From Sphingomonas sp. SCN 67-18 (GTDB lineage: Bacteria; Pseudomonadota; Alphaproteobacteria; Sphingomonadales; Sphingomonadaceae), in the NCBI RefSeq assembly GCF_001724715.1, contig NZ_MEFG01000008.1, positions 1 through 61,553 on the forward strand: DNA of 61,553 nt, in the 5' to 3' direction. The position numbers and the translations under genes were made by a program. Position 1 is the stretch's first letter; each line of letters begins with the position of its first letter. Below the pieces are notes generated by a model, which was not told the DNA's origin, searched no databases, and saw only the letters and a program-made list of their open reading frames with translations. Shown one piece after another: positions 1 to 8,015 of the stretch.

Positions 1-1
1 T

Positions 2-418
2 TATCTCCACAGTAAGGTTGGTAATGGTGTCGCGCTATACAACAGTCAGACCGGTGCGGACGAAGACGTCAGCGGAAATCGTTTGCCGCGTTCGCCGCAG
101 TGGACGATAGGCACGACCGCAACTTACACGGTGCCGCTACCCAATGGCGAGCTATCCGTGACAGGTGAGTACCGGTATCAGACGGGCATTTTCTTCGACA
201 TCTTTGATAGAAGTCTTGCTCAGCAAAGCGCATATTCCCTGGTCAATGCGCAGTTGCGATACACCGCTGAGGACGGGAAGTGGTACCTGGGCTTGTGGGG
301 TAAAAATCTCACCAATACGACTTATAAAGCAAGCGCCCTGTTTAACGGGCTGGGTGGAGCGCTGGATTTCTACGCCCCGCCGCGAACCTACGGTTTGCAG
401 CTCGGATTTAAGATGTAG
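2..418 (+). CDS. TonB-dependent receptor, C-terminal part (5' truncated by window)
   Basis: The open frame enters from the left edge without a start codon and ends at a TAG. The last ~140 residues are typical of the final beta-strands of a TonB-dependent outer-membrane receptor: alternating aromatic and polar strands, an NLTN-like turn (GKNLTNTTY), a PPRTYGLQL segment and a terminal strand LGFKM close to the C-terminus. The plug and TonB box lie outside the window, so the substrate cannot be inferred directly. An amino-acid permease follows 25 bases later in the same direction, which suggests an outer- plus inner-membrane uptake pair. The TTG at 83 is not the real start, because the frame is open and protein-like before it. 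Confidence 0.85.
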   Translation, partial: YLHSKVGNGVALYNSQTGADEDVSGNRLPRSPQWTIGTTATYTVPLPNGELSVTGEYRYQTGIFFDIFDRSLAQQSAYSLVNAQLRYTAEDGKWYLGLWGKNLTNTTYKASALFNGLGGALDFYAPPRTYGLQLGFKM

Positions 419-443
419 GTGAAAGCTGAGGGCCCCAAATCCC

Positions 444-1940
444 ATGGTTCATAATGAGCGCGCTAGCCGCGAGGAAGGTTCTCAGTTCAGTGGAAGCTCC
501 TCCAAGATCGCACAAGCAGTAGGAGATTTACGATCGTCGTCAAAACCGAACGAGCCTGCTCTTGAAGATCAACCGGGGGATCAAGGGCTCTCCCGGGAAC
601 TGAAGGGACGGCACGTCCAGCTGATTACCCTCGGCGGTGCGATCGGTGTCGGACTCTTCCTTGGCTCCGCGCGTGCGATCCATCAGGCGGGACCGGCATT
701 GTTGGTGGCTTATGCCATCTCTGGGGCCCTCATCTTTGTTGTAATGCGAGCGCTTGGTGAGATGCTGGTCTATCGCCCGGCGGCGGGTTCATTCGCGCTT
801 TATGCCGAGGAGTTCCTGGGGCCGTGGGCGGGGTTTGTGACCGGTTGGTCTTACTGGCTCAACTGGGTTCTCGTTGGGATAGCGGAAATAACGGCGATCG
901 CGCTCTATTTTCGTTATTGGGTCCCGGACTGTCCGCAATGGATTCCGGCTGCGGCTGCTCTGCTGGGAATGTTTTACCTGAATACACGTGCCGTAAAAGT
1001 TTTCGGCGAAATCGAATTCTGGCTCGCTCTGATAAAGATCGCTGCGATCGCGGCGCTGATAATTGTGGGTGCCGGCCTCATCTTCGTTCAAGTCGCAGAC
1101 AATGGCCATCCCGCGGGTCTCAATGGGTTCACAGCCAATGGCGGTGTTTTCCCAACGGGGTTGATTGGATTGCTGCTTTGCTTGCCTGTTGCGACCTTCG
1201 CGTTCGGTGGCGTGGAGATGATCGGGGCAACTGCAGGTGAAGTCCGCGATCCAAGCAAGACGATGCGCCGGGCCGTCAATGGCGTAATCTTCCGGATCGG
1301 GTTCTTCTATATTGGGGCCTTGGCCGTCATCATGTTACTCGTGCCGTGGTTTCAACTCGATCCGGACGTCAGTCCCTTCGTGTCAGTTTTTGGAGCCGTT
1401 GGCATCCCATATGCCGCAGGAATCATGAATCTGGTAATCCTGACTGCGGCGATTTCTTCGTGTAATAGTGGCATGTTTACGACTGGGCGGATGCTCCAAT
1501 CTCTGGCTTCATCTGGCAAGGCGCCCAAGAAACTGATTAGGCTCAATCACCGGAATGTGCCTTCTCGCGCTGTCCTATTCTCGACAGCTGGAATGTCGGT
1601 TGGCGTTGTATTGAACTACTTTGTTCCTGGACATGTATTCGACTTCGCCATTAGCTTAGTTCTTACAACGGCACTCTGGGCGTGGAGCACCATTCTCGTT
1701 TCCCACGTGTCATTCCGTCGGCGCGTTGCACAAGGGGTTATCGATGCGCCGGATTGCAGGAAGACGGGCATGCCTTGGGCCAATGTGTTGGCGCTTCTAT
1801 ATATAGGCGTCATCATTATCGCGATGTTGGCCGATCCGATTGGCCGACTAGCACTTGCGGGTTTTCCAGCATGGTTTCTCGCTATCAATATCGCCTATCT
1901 GCTGTTGCGATTGAACGCCAAAGGCAAAAACCGATCCTAA
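444..1940 (+). CDS. amino-acid permease (APC superfamily, AAT family)
   Basis: This 498-residue inner-membrane permease drives proton-coupled amino-acid uptake. The family signature GRHVQLITLGGAIGVGLFLG at about residues 55-74 (first membrane helix) is the hallmark of the AroP/PheP/CycA/ProY group, and about 12 hydrophobic helices follow. The hydrophilic N-terminus (~55 residues) is roughly 30 longer than in AroP. I saw no in-frame later start, so ATG 444 is kept; a GAGGGCC-like ribosome site lies ~10 bases upstream. It sits between a TBDR tail and prephenate dehydratase, so an aromatic substrate is plausible but not shown by the sequence. It belongs to the island; codon use is less GC-biased than in the chromosomal genes to the right. 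Confidence 0.88.
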   Translation: MVHNERASREEGSQFSGSSSKIAQAVGDLRSSSKPNEPALEDQPGDQGLSRELKGRHVQLITLGGAIGVGLFLGSARAIHQAGPALLVAYAISGALIFVVMRALGEMLVYRPAAGSFALYAEEFLGPWAGFVTGWSYWLNWVLVGIAEITAIALYFRYWVPDCPQWIPAAAALLGMFYLNTRAVKVFGEIEFWLALIKIAAIAALIIVGAGLIFVQVADNGHPAGLNGFTANGGVFPTGLIGLLLCLPVATFAFGGVEMIGATAGEVRDPSKTMRRAVNGVIFRIGFFYIGALAVIMLLVPWFQLDPDVSPFVSVFGAVGIPYAAGIMNLVILTAAISSCNSGMFTTGRMLQSLASSGKAPKKLIRLNHRNVPSRAVLFSTAGMSVGVVLNYFVPGHVFDFAISLVLTTALWAWSTILVSHVSFRRRVAQGVIDAPDCRKTGMPWANVLALLYIGVIIIAMLADPIGRLALAGFPAWFLAINIAYLLLRLNAKGKNRS

Positions 1941-1985
1941 GACAAATCCGGCGCTTACAGATCAAGGAAATAAAGGAAAATTGAT

Positions 1986-2873
1986 GTGAGAAGCCTCCCG
2001 CGAGCAGCACAAACGCTTGCAGATGAGCTAATCGAGCGCTGCAGCGCCGAGCCGACGCGGGGGGTGTCCTTCCAGGGGGCGCCCGGAGCCAATTCGCACC
2101 AAGCGGTTGTTGAGGCGTTTCCCGACGCTATTCCACTCCCCTGCTTTTCCTTCGAGGATGCGCTTGATGCCGTGCGTGAGGGGAAGGCCAGTCGAGCGAT
2201 GATCCCAATTGAAAACTCCAACCATGGGCGCGTCACCGATCTTCATGTTTTGCTACCGGAATGCGAGCTTTCGATCGCAGGCGAGTTCTTTCTGCGCGTT
2301 CGCCATTGTCTTGTAGGCACTGGAACCCTCGATGACATCACCGAAGCCACGAGCCATCCGCAAGCGCTTGGCCAATGTCGTCGTTGGCTGCGTGCGAGGG
2401 GAATTACACCTATTCTCAATGCGGACACAGCAGGCGCGGCCGCCGAGGTGGCTGAGATTGGAGACCCGAAAGTAGCGGCCATTTCGTCGAAACTGGCTGC
2501 AGAATTGTATGGCCTCAATGTCTTGGCAATGGGCATCGAGGACGACCCTTCGAACACTACGCGCTTCGTCATATTGACGACAGATCCGCCGTCGAATGTT
2601 TTTCTACCTAACTCGATCGTCAGTCTGTTTTTTGAAACAAAGAACGCGCCGGCGGCGCTGTACAAAGCGTTAGGCAGCTTTGCGACACGCGGGGTGAATC
2701 TCACTAAGCTTGAAAGTTATCAGCGCGAAAGTGGATCCTCGATCAGTCGGTTTTACGCCGAGGTGGCGCATGGAACGGATGAGGCAAATGTCGCAGCCGC
2801 TATCGATGAGTTACGTTTTCACTGTACTATGGTGAAGGTCCTTGGCTGTTATGAGCAGGCATGGCGACCATGA
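1986..2873 (+). CDS. pheA: prephenate dehydratase
   Basis: Converts prephenate to phenylpyruvate in phenylalanine synthesis. The 295-residue protein has the PDT domain (FQGAPGANSHQAV near residue 25; PIENSNHGRV; SHPQALGQCRRWL), the catalytic TRF motif in NTTRFVIL, and a C-terminal ACT domain with NLTKLESYQ, where other families have ESRP. The start is GTG 1986, because ATG 1984 runs straight into TGA; an AGGAAA-like ribosome site lies upstream. No chorismate mutase domain is fused, as is usual for the monofunctional alphaproteobacterial enzyme. It is an odd cargo for an island and probably a second copy, since a resident pheA is expected elsewhere. It follows the permease by 45 bases, so co-transcription is likely. 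Confidence 0.93.
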   Translation: MRSLPRAAQTLADELIERCSAEPTRGVSFQGAPGANSHQAVVEAFPDAIPLPCFSFEDALDAVREGKASRAMIPIENSNHGRVTDLHVLLPECELSIAGEFFLRVRHCLVGTGTLDDITEATSHPQALGQCRRWLRARGITPILNADTAGAAAEVAEIGDPKVAAISSKLAAELYGLNVLAMGIEDDPSNTTRFVILTTDPPSNVFLPNSIVSLFFETKNAPAALYKALGSFATRGVNLTKLESYQRESGSSISRFYAEVAHGTDEANVAAAIDELRFHCTMVKVLGCYEQAWRP

Positions 2874-2952
2874 GATTGCAGATGAGCTTTTTTGAAGATC
2901 TATTCGACTGATACTGGCCGGTCGATCCTCACGCACCAGCGCCATCGAGAAC

Positions 2953-2989
2953 AGCCCCCTGATGTCCTTCGCGACATCGGGGGCTTTTT
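2953..2989 (+). terminator. Rho-independent terminator after pheA
   Basis: The arms AGCCCCC + GATGTC (2953-2966, one bulged T) and GACATC + GGGGGCT (2973-2985) enclose a 6-base loop, followed by a T run on the plus strand. It lies 80 bases after the pheA stop and ends the plus-strand unit. A minus-strand open stretch also crosses it, so part of the symmetry could be incidental. Confidence 0.7.
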
Positions 2990-3040
2990 GGATTTTAGCA
3001 GCGGCCTCGGTCGAGCTGAACGCGGTCTGGCCGGCGATGA

Positions 3041-3205
3041 TCAGTCGTCGCCATGATCCTCATATTGATCCAGAACATCAAATGGGAACAGCGGCGGGCA
3101 GTTTTTTGTCATGCCCGCCGCCAAAATGGCTCTCCAGTTCTGTTCGACCGCGCTCTTCAGCGACAGCACCAGCCGGTCCGCTTCCTCTGCATCATATGAT
3201 TGCTG
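3041..3205 (-). CDS. small ORF or gene remnant downstream of integrase (54 codons open)
   Basis: On the minus strand a frame is open from a TGA at 3206-3208 to a TGA at 3041-3043. It reads like real protein: SYDAEEADRLVLSLKSAVEQ, then an FPFDVLDQYEDHGDD tail with an acidic C-terminus. There is no ATG near its beginning; only GTG/CTG codons or a lost upstream part could start it. It lies 35 bases after the integrase stop in the same direction. I do not recognise the family. It may be a truncated accessory gene of the island. Confidence 0.3.
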   Translation of the reverse strand, partial: QQSYDAEEADRLVLSLKSAVEQNWRAILAAGMTKNCPPLFPFDVLDQYEDHGDD

Positions 3206-3239
3206 TCAATTTGTCTACGCGCCGGAGAACGGGAGCTGG

Positions 3240-4805
3240 CTATGCGGCGTCGCGATGGGGAGCCACTGAATCGATCAACGCTTTGCCGATAGGGCTGATC
3301 GTCCACCAAGCGAGCAAATCGCTCGGGCCGGCATCGGCGACGGCAAAGCCTCGCTTCGCCAGCTTAGCGAGCGCCGGATCGCTGGCCGAAGCCAGAAATC
3401 CCTTGTCCTCAGTGGGCAACGCGGCAAGCTCGGCCAACGCTTCCCATTCGGCATCAGGAAGTAGGCCGTTGCTGGCTGGGGCTGCCTCCTTGATCGGTAT
3501 GGGTCTGGGCGCCTTGCGACGCTTGCGGGGGGCGGAACTGATCGCGCCAGCCAGCGCGGAGGCGATCCGGCGGCCTACGCGATTGGCGGCCTTCACCGAT
3601 GGATCATGCTGGACATGGGCATAGATCATCGTTGAGCGCAGATTCGCATGGCCGAGGATCGCTCCGGTTAGCGCCAGCGCCTCGCCGTGCGAGGTGGCCG
3701 TGGCACCCACCGTATGACGCAGCGTATGCGGGGTGACGCCGGCCAGTTCGGCCTTCTTCACGATCTTCGGCCAGATGTTCTTGGTGCCTTGGAAATAGCT
3801 GTCGCCTTCATCGGCGGGGAACACATAGTCCGTGTCGTCCACCTTCTCGACGCCTTTGAGCAAGGTCGCCGCCGCAAGGCAGAGCGGACGGATCGACTTG
3901 CCGGTCTTGCTGTCGTCGAGGACGAGCAGACCATTATCCAGATCGACTTCATCCCATTTCAGCTCCGCGATTTCATTGCGGCGGCAGCCGGTCAGCACCC
4001 ACAGCCGGGTGATGTTGAGCGCCTTGCTGTTGACGCCCTCGGCTTCCAATGCGTCACAAGCCGCGCCCAGGCGTGCGACTTCCTCCAGCGTAAGGAAGCG
4101 TGTGCGCTTGTTGTCCGACTTGTTCACCACGGCCTTCTCGCAGGGGTTGGCTGCGACGATCTCGTGCCGCTTGGCGAAGCTGAACACGGCCGACAGATCG
4201 CGGAACACCTTGCGCGCCGCACCAGCGCCACCCTTGACGATGATCCGCGTGCGCGGCCCCGTCTTTTCATTCTTCGCCGTCTTGCCAGCTTCGACATCGC
4301 GGAAGAACCGCTCGATGTCGGCCGCGCCGATCTCCGTCACGCGCTTCCGGCCGAGCAGCGGCACGACATGATGGCGCAGCCGGGCGATGGTGTATTTCTT
4401 GGTCAAGGGTTTCATCGGCTGGCCCTGGCGCTTGCCGCGCTGGATGAAACAGCCCTCCTTCTCATAGCGGTCGACCAGCCCGCTCATCTTCATCTCGGCC
4501 CGTTTCGCGTTACGCTTGTTCGCAGGATCGTCGCCAACGGTAGCCGCGGCCAGCAGTTCCTTTGCCTTCTTTCTGGCTTGCTCCACCGTCAGGGTTCCGA
4601 AGCGGCCGACCGTCATGAACCGTCGCGGTGCGGTGCGGCCACCGCCCTCCGCACGATAGCGAATGATGAAAGTCTTGCGTCCGGTCGTCGCGATGCGAAC
4701 ACCAAACCCGGATAATTCGCTATCCCAAATCTCATAGCGTTCCGAGCGCGCACCCGCTGCATCGACGACCGTTTTCGTCAGCTTGACCGATTTTTCTTCC
4801 GCCAT
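3240..4805 (-). CDS. int: tyrosine-type site-specific integrase (DUF4102 + core catalytic domain)
   Basis: Integrates and excises the island at a tRNA gene. The order is an N-terminal DUF4102-like arm-binding domain (about residues 5-95), a core-binding domain (~105-215) and a catalytic domain (~235-410) with R275 (TGCRR), H360-R363 (HTLRH), H386 (LGHAN) and nucleophile Y395 (MIYAHV). About 110 residues follow the catalytic domain (411-521): a basic linker (PRKRRKAPRP) and a small globular segment. This tail is not part of the usual family. The start chosen is ATG at 4805 (MAEEKSVKL); an upstream TTG at 4838 would add 11 unlikely residues. The tRNA-Gly 3' fragment lies 180 bases upstream, as expected for a tRNA-targeting integrase. 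Confidence 0.92.
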   Translation of the reverse strand: MAEEKSVKLTKTVVDAAGARSERYEIWDSELSGFGVRIATTGRKTFIIRYRAEGGGRTAPRRFMTVGRFGTLTVEQARKKAKELLAAATVGDDPANKRNAKRAEMKMSGLVDRYEKEGCFIQRGKRQGQPMKPLTKKYTIARLRHHVVPLLGRKRVTEIGAADIERFFRDVEAGKTAKNEKTGPRTRIIVKGGAGAARKVFRDLSAVFSFAKRHEIVAANPCEKAVVNKSDNKRTRFLTLEEVARLGAACDALEAEGVNSKALNITRLWVLTGCRRNEIAELKWDEVDLDNGLLVLDDSKTGKSIRPLCLAAATLLKGVEKVDDTDYVFPADEGDSYFQGTKNIWPKIVKKAELAGVTPHTLRHTVGATATSHGEALALTGAILGHANLRSTMIYAHVQHDPSVKAANRVGRRIASALAGAISSAPRKRRKAPRPIPIKEAAPASNGLLPDAEWEALAELAALPTEDKGFLASASDPALAKLAKRGFAVADAGPSDLLAWWTISPIGKALIDSVAPHRDAA

Positions 4806-4839
4806 CTTCTTACGACTCCGAGCGGTCCCGCCCTCCAAT

Positions 4840-4860
4840 TGGTGTCCACATGGTGTCCAC
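4840..4860. repeat. direct repeat TGGTGTCCAC x2 upstream of integrase
   Basis: Two identical 10-base copies (4840-4849 and 4851-4860) are separated by one base, a period of 11 or about one helical turn. They sit just before the integrase start, in the att-proximal region. Integrase arm sites or an autoregulatory operator are plausible roles. Confidence 0.5.
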
Positions 4861-4922
4861 CAAAAGAGAAAAATATGGGTTTCCTCTTGGATCGTTCTAG
4901 CGTAGTTTCATGTAGAAAACAA

Positions 4923-4935
4923 ACTGATAATCAGT
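4923..4935. promoter_or_regulatory. 13-base palindrome ACTGATAATCAGT between integrase and att
   Basis: A perfect inverted repeat (ACTGAT/ATCAGT around one A) lies ~50 bases before the tRNA fragment. It could be a binding site for an excisionase or repressor. The sequence shows only the symmetry. Confidence 0.35.
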
Positions 4936-4987
4936 GACTTAATCGTAGAATGGCGAACTATGGCGCAGGCCTGAGGTATGGTTGATG

Positions 4988-5037
4988 CAACTTTGCCAAG
5001 GTTGGGGTCGAGGGTTCGAATCCCTTCGCCCGCTCCA
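4988..5037 (+). other. 3' half of tRNA-Gly(GCC): island attachment site (att)
   Basis: The segment begins at an anticodon stem (CAACT/GGTTG) enclosing TTGCCAA, with anticodon GCC at 4995-4997. It continues through a T-arm (GGGTTCGAATCCC), a 3' acceptor strand CGCCCGC, the discriminator T and an encoded CCA. The matching 5' acceptor strand GCGGGCG and a D-arm are absent upstream, so this is not a working tRNA gene. This is what remains on the chromosomal side when an element integrates into a tRNA 3' end; the intact tRNA-Gly should lie at the other end of the island, left of the window. Confidence 0.85.
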
Positions 5038-5158
5038 GTTTCTTTCATGTCGGATCGTGAGCCGGCTGCGGGGCGTGCGTGATGCGCCGCCCGGTGCGGG
5101 GAAGTGCGCCGCGCGGCGACGGGGTGGTCTTTGCGTTGCTGGCCCCGGCTGGCGCGGT

Positions 5159-5704
5159 TCAGGCGGCGGGGTCCTTGTGCAGCCATTCGGCATGGCGGGG
5201 CGCGCGTTTGGTGCGGCTCCATTCGTCCAGCATCAGGGGCGCGACGCGGGCCAGTTCTTCATATTGGTCCGGCGTGCCGATGTCGCAGGCCAGTTCGACG
5301 CGGTGGCCGTTGGGATCGAAGAAATAGATGGAGCGGAACACGCCGTGGAAGGTGGGGCCGAGCACGGCGATGCCCTGTGCCTCGATATGCGCCTTGGCCG
5401 CGTGCAGCGCCGCCACGTCCGGCACCTGGAAGGCGATGTGCTGCACCCATTCCGGGGTGTTGGGGTCGCGCGCCATGTCCGGCTGGCCGGGCAGTTCGAA
5501 GAAAGCGAGCACATTGCCGCCGCCCGCGTCGAGGAAGACGTGCATATAGGGGTCTTCCTCCCCCGTTGAGGGGACATGATCCTCGGCGAAGGCGGTGGTG
5601 AAGGCAAAGCCCAGCACGCGCCCATACCATTCCACCGTTTCCTTCGCGTCGCGGCAGCGATAGGCGACATGGTGGATGCGCGAGACGGCGAAGGGCGTGC
5701 TCAC
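5159..5704 (-). CDS. VOC (vicinal oxygen chelate) family protein of the tyrosine-catabolic operon
   Basis: A 181-residue glyoxalase/extradiol-dioxygenase-fold protein with two beta-alpha-beta-beta-beta modules: IHHVAYRCRD near residue 9, VQHIAFQVPD near 87 and a FDPNGHRVELACD strand near 130. These supply the His and Glu ligands expected for a mononuclear metal site. Its GTG start overlaps the HPPD stop by four bases (GTGA), so it is translationally coupled to HPPD. Its reaction is unknown. It could act on a product of HPPD chemistry or detoxify a by-product. It is too short and divergent to be HPPD itself. Confidence is high for the fold and low for the function. Confidence 0.82.
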   Translation of the reverse strand: MSTPFAVSRIHHVAYRCRDAKETVEWYGRVLGFAFTTAFAEDHVPSTGEEDPYMHVFLDAGGGNVLAFFELPGQPDMARDPNTPEWVQHIAFQVPDVAALHAAKAHIEAQGIAVLGPTFHGVFRSIYFFDPNGHRVELACDIGTPDQYEELARVAPLMLDEWSRTKRAPRHAEWLHKDPAA

Positions 5705-6771
5705 GCGGCTTCCCCCGCCGGCACCACGCCGCGCCGGATCTGGTCCAGCTCGATGCTTTCGAACAGCGCCTTGAAATTGCCTTCCCCGAAGCCGTCATTG
5801 CCCTTGCGCTGGATGATCTCGAAGAAGATCGGGCCGACCATATTCTCGGTGAAGATCTGGAGCAGCAGGCCGCCGCCCGTTTCCGGCGCGCCGTCGATCA
5901 ATATGTCGCGCTTGCGCATCGCCTCGACATCGTGGCCGTGGCCGGGCAGGCGCTTGTCGATCAGGTCGAAATAGGTTTGCGGCGTCACCTGGAAACGGAT
6001 GCCGTTGGCGCGCAGCCGGTCCACCGTGGCGAAGATGTCGTCGGTGGCCAGCGCCAGGTGCTGGATGCCTTCGCCGCGATAATCCTTGATGAACTCCTCG
6101 ATCTGCGAATGCTCGTCCTGGCTTTCGTTCAGCGGGATGCGGATCTTGTTATCCGGCGCGGTCATCGCCTTGGAGAACAGGCCGGTGGACTGGCCCTCAA
6201 TGTCGAAATAGCGGATCTCGCGGAAATTGAAGATGCGCTCATAATAGTTCGCCCAATAATCCATCCGGCCGCGATGCAGATTATGGGTCAGATGATCGAG
6301 CGTGTGCAGCCCGACGCTGTTCTGTTCCGCGCTGGCGCCGGGCACCGGCTCGAAATCGATGTCGTAGATGGTGGCGGCGCCGCGCCGGTCGACCAGATAG
6401 AGATTGGCCCCGCCAATCCCCTCTATCGCCGGCAGGTTCAGCTCGCCCGGCCCGGCCTTGCCCTCCACGGCAACCGCCCCGCGCTCGACCGCGAGGCGCA
6501 GCGCGCGGGCGGCGTCCGCGACGCGAAAGGCCATGGCGTTGGCGGAGGGGCCATGGTCGTGGCGGAATTCCGCGACCTGCCCGCCGGCATCCATGTTGAG
6601 CAGGAAATTGATGTCGCCCTGAGCATAGCGGCGGACATTTTTCGAGCGGTGGGTGGCGACATGGGTGAAGCCCAGCCGTTCGAACAGGTCGGCGAGGGCA
6701 TCCGGGTCCGGCCCGGTGAATTCGACGAATTCGAAGCCGTCCAGGCCGAGCGGATTATCGTGACTGGTCAT
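5701..6771 (-). CDS. hpd: 4-hydroxyphenylpyruvate dioxygenase
   Basis: Converts 4-hydroxyphenylpyruvate to homogentisate with an iron centre. The protein has 356 residues, the normal family length. The start is ATG 6771 (MTSHDNPLG), which overlaps the aminotransferase stop (ATGA). The iron ligands are visible as His in TLDHLTHNL, His in GIQHLALATDD and Glu in FFEIIQRKG, and the C-terminal GEGNFKALFESIE signature is present. It is the third gene of the operon and downstream of the hydroxylase and aminotransferase that make its substrate. Homogentisate dioxygenase and the later steps are not in the window. Confidence 0.96.
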   Translation of the reverse strand: MTSHDNPLGLDGFEFVEFTGPDPDALADLFERLGFTHVATHRSKNVRRYAQGDINFLLNMDAGGQVAEFRHDHGPSANAMAFRVADAARALRLAVERGAVAVEGKAGPGELNLPAIEGIGGANLYLVDRRGAATIYDIDFEPVPGASAEQNSVGLHTLDHLTHNLHRGRMDYWANYYERIFNFREIRYFDIEGQSTGLFSKAMTAPDNKIRIPLNESQDEHSQIEEFIKDYRGEGIQHLALATDDIFATVDRLRANGIRFQVTPQTYFDLIDKRLPGHGHDVEAMRKRDILIDGAPETGGGLLLQIFTENMVGPIFFEIIQRKGNDGFGEGNFKALFESIELDQIRRGVVPAGEAA

Positions 6772-8015
6772 CGTTCCATATCCTCGCAGATGGTCGTCCT
6801 TGGTGGCGCGTCCTGCCGTGGCGCGCCGTCGCCGGGCAGGCAGGCGGCCAGCGCGTCGGTGAAGCGCGGCAGGTTGGCGGGGGAGAGCCCGGCAATGTTG
6901 ATGCGCCCGCTGCCCGCCATGTGGATGCCGTGTTCCTGCCGCAGCCGCGCGACGGCGTCCGGCCCGACCGGCAGCAGCGAGAACATGCCGCGCTGCCCGG
7001 CGATCGCCGCCAGCGCCGGGTGCGCGGCGGCCAGCGACCCGCGCACCGCGTTCAGGCGCGCGCGCATCGTCGTCAGTTCCGCGCGCCAATCCTGCGCCAG
7101 CGCGGCATCGTCCAGGATGATGCGGACCACCGCCGCGCCATGATCCGGCGGCATGGACCACAGGATGCGCGCCAGGGTGAGCAGGTTGGCGCGCGCCAGG
7201 TCCGCCGTGATGGGCGTCGCGGCCTGGATCCAGAGCGCGCCCACCCGTTCCCGGTAGAGGCCGAAATTCTTGTCGCAGCTATAGGCGATCATCGCCCCCG
7301 GCACGGCGTCCACCATCAGCCGCACGCCCCCGGCATCCTCGTCCAGCCCGTCGCCCAGCCCCTGATAGGCCAGGTCGATGAAGGGCAGCAGCCCGCGCGC
7401 GATGCAGAATTGGGCGAGCGCGCGCCACTGATCGGGCGAGAATTGCGTGCCGGTGGGGTTGTGGCAGCCGCCGTGCAGCAGCAGCACGTCCCCCGCTCGC
7501 GCGTCGGCCAGCGCCGCCATCATCGCGTCGAAGGCGATCGTGCCGGTCGCGCGGTCGAAAAAGGCGTGGGCGATGGGCACCAGCCGCGCCGCGCTGAAGA
7601 TCGGCCCATGGTTGGGCCAGGTCGGATCGCCGATCCACACCCGCGCCTGCGGCGCCATCCGCGCGATCAGTTCCGCGCCCAGCCGCAGCGCGCCCGTGCC
7701 GCCCGGCGTCTGCAGGCAGAAGCGGCGCGGGTCGTCCGCACCCGGCCCCAGCAGCAGTTCGGCGATCAACTCGGCATAGCGGGGGTCGCCCTCCGAACCC
7801 AGATAGGCCTTGGTCGGCTGTTCGGCGAGCAGGCGCGCCTCGGCCGCCTTCACGGCGCGCATCACCGGCGTGCGTCCGTCCGCGTCGCGATAGATGCCGA
7901 CGCCGAGGTCGATCTTGCCGGGCCGCGGATCGGCGCGGTGCATCGCGATCAGCGCCAGCAGCCCGTCCGGATTTTGCGGCGACAGCGCGGCGAAGGGGCA
8001 GTGCGGATCGCTCAT
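6768..8015 (-). CDS. aromatic/aspartate aminotransferase (class I, TyrB/AspC-like)
   Basis: A PLP enzyme of 415 residues that probably transaminates tyrosine to 4-hydroxyphenylpyruvate. Visible motifs are KIDLGVGIYRD at the N-terminus, TPGGTGALRLG, HNPTGTQF, the PLP lysine in SCDKNFGLYRERVG and the substrate-carboxylate arginine in GSGRINIAGL. The start is ATG 8015 (MSDPHCPF), overlapping the phhA stop by four bases; the stop overlaps the HPPD start by four. Its place between hydroxylase and HPPD supports an aromatic rather than purely aspartate role. The last ~20 residues are poorly conserved. Confidence 0.92.
   Translation of the reverse strand: MSDPHCPFAALSPQNPDGLLALIAMHRADPRPGKIDLGVGIYRDADGRTPVMRAVKAAEARLLAEQPTKAYLGSEGDPRYAELIAELLLGPGADDPRRFCLQTPGGTGALRLGAELIARMAPQARVWIGDPTWPNHGPIFSAARLVPIAHAFFDRATGTIAFDAMMAALADARAGDVLLLHGGCHNPTGTQFSPDQWRALAQFCIARGLLPFIDLAYQGLGDGLDEDAGGVRLMVDAVPGAMIAYSCDKNFGLYRERVGALWIQAATPITADLARANLLTLARILWSMPPDHGAAVVRIILDDAALAQDWRAELTTMRARLNAVRGSLAAAHPALAAIAGQRGMFSLLPVGPDAVARLRQEHGIHMAGSGRINIAGLSPANLPRFTDALAACLPGDGAPRQDAPPRTTICEDMER

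Larger units (their letters stand above)
2874..3239. other. gene-poor gap between pheA and integrase
   Basis: These 366 bases hold the pheA terminator and, on the minus strand, protein-like open stretches downstream of the integrase. One is listed separately (3041-3205). A second, at roughly 2900-3040 in another minus frame, reads AGQTAFSSTEAAAKIQK and onward without a clear start. They look like remnants or very small genes of the island rather than one intact gene. The long plus-strand frame 2962-3624 runs antisense into the integrase and has no recognisable content. Confidence 0.5.

Noticed and set aside
2962-3624. 220-codon plus-strand frame between pheA and the integrase
   Set aside because: It starts inside the terminator and runs antisense through the integrase C-terminus; no recognisable motif.
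4860-4987. Possible complete tRNA-Gly upstream of the 3' fragment
   Set aside because: No GCGGGCG acceptor strand or D-arm can be found in these bases, so the tRNA is not intact here.
4908-5222. Minus-strand frame containing GEGIRTLDPNLGKV across the tRNA-Gly fragment
   Set aside because: This is the well-known false protein produced by translating the reverse of a tRNA 3' end; no start signal or family supports it.
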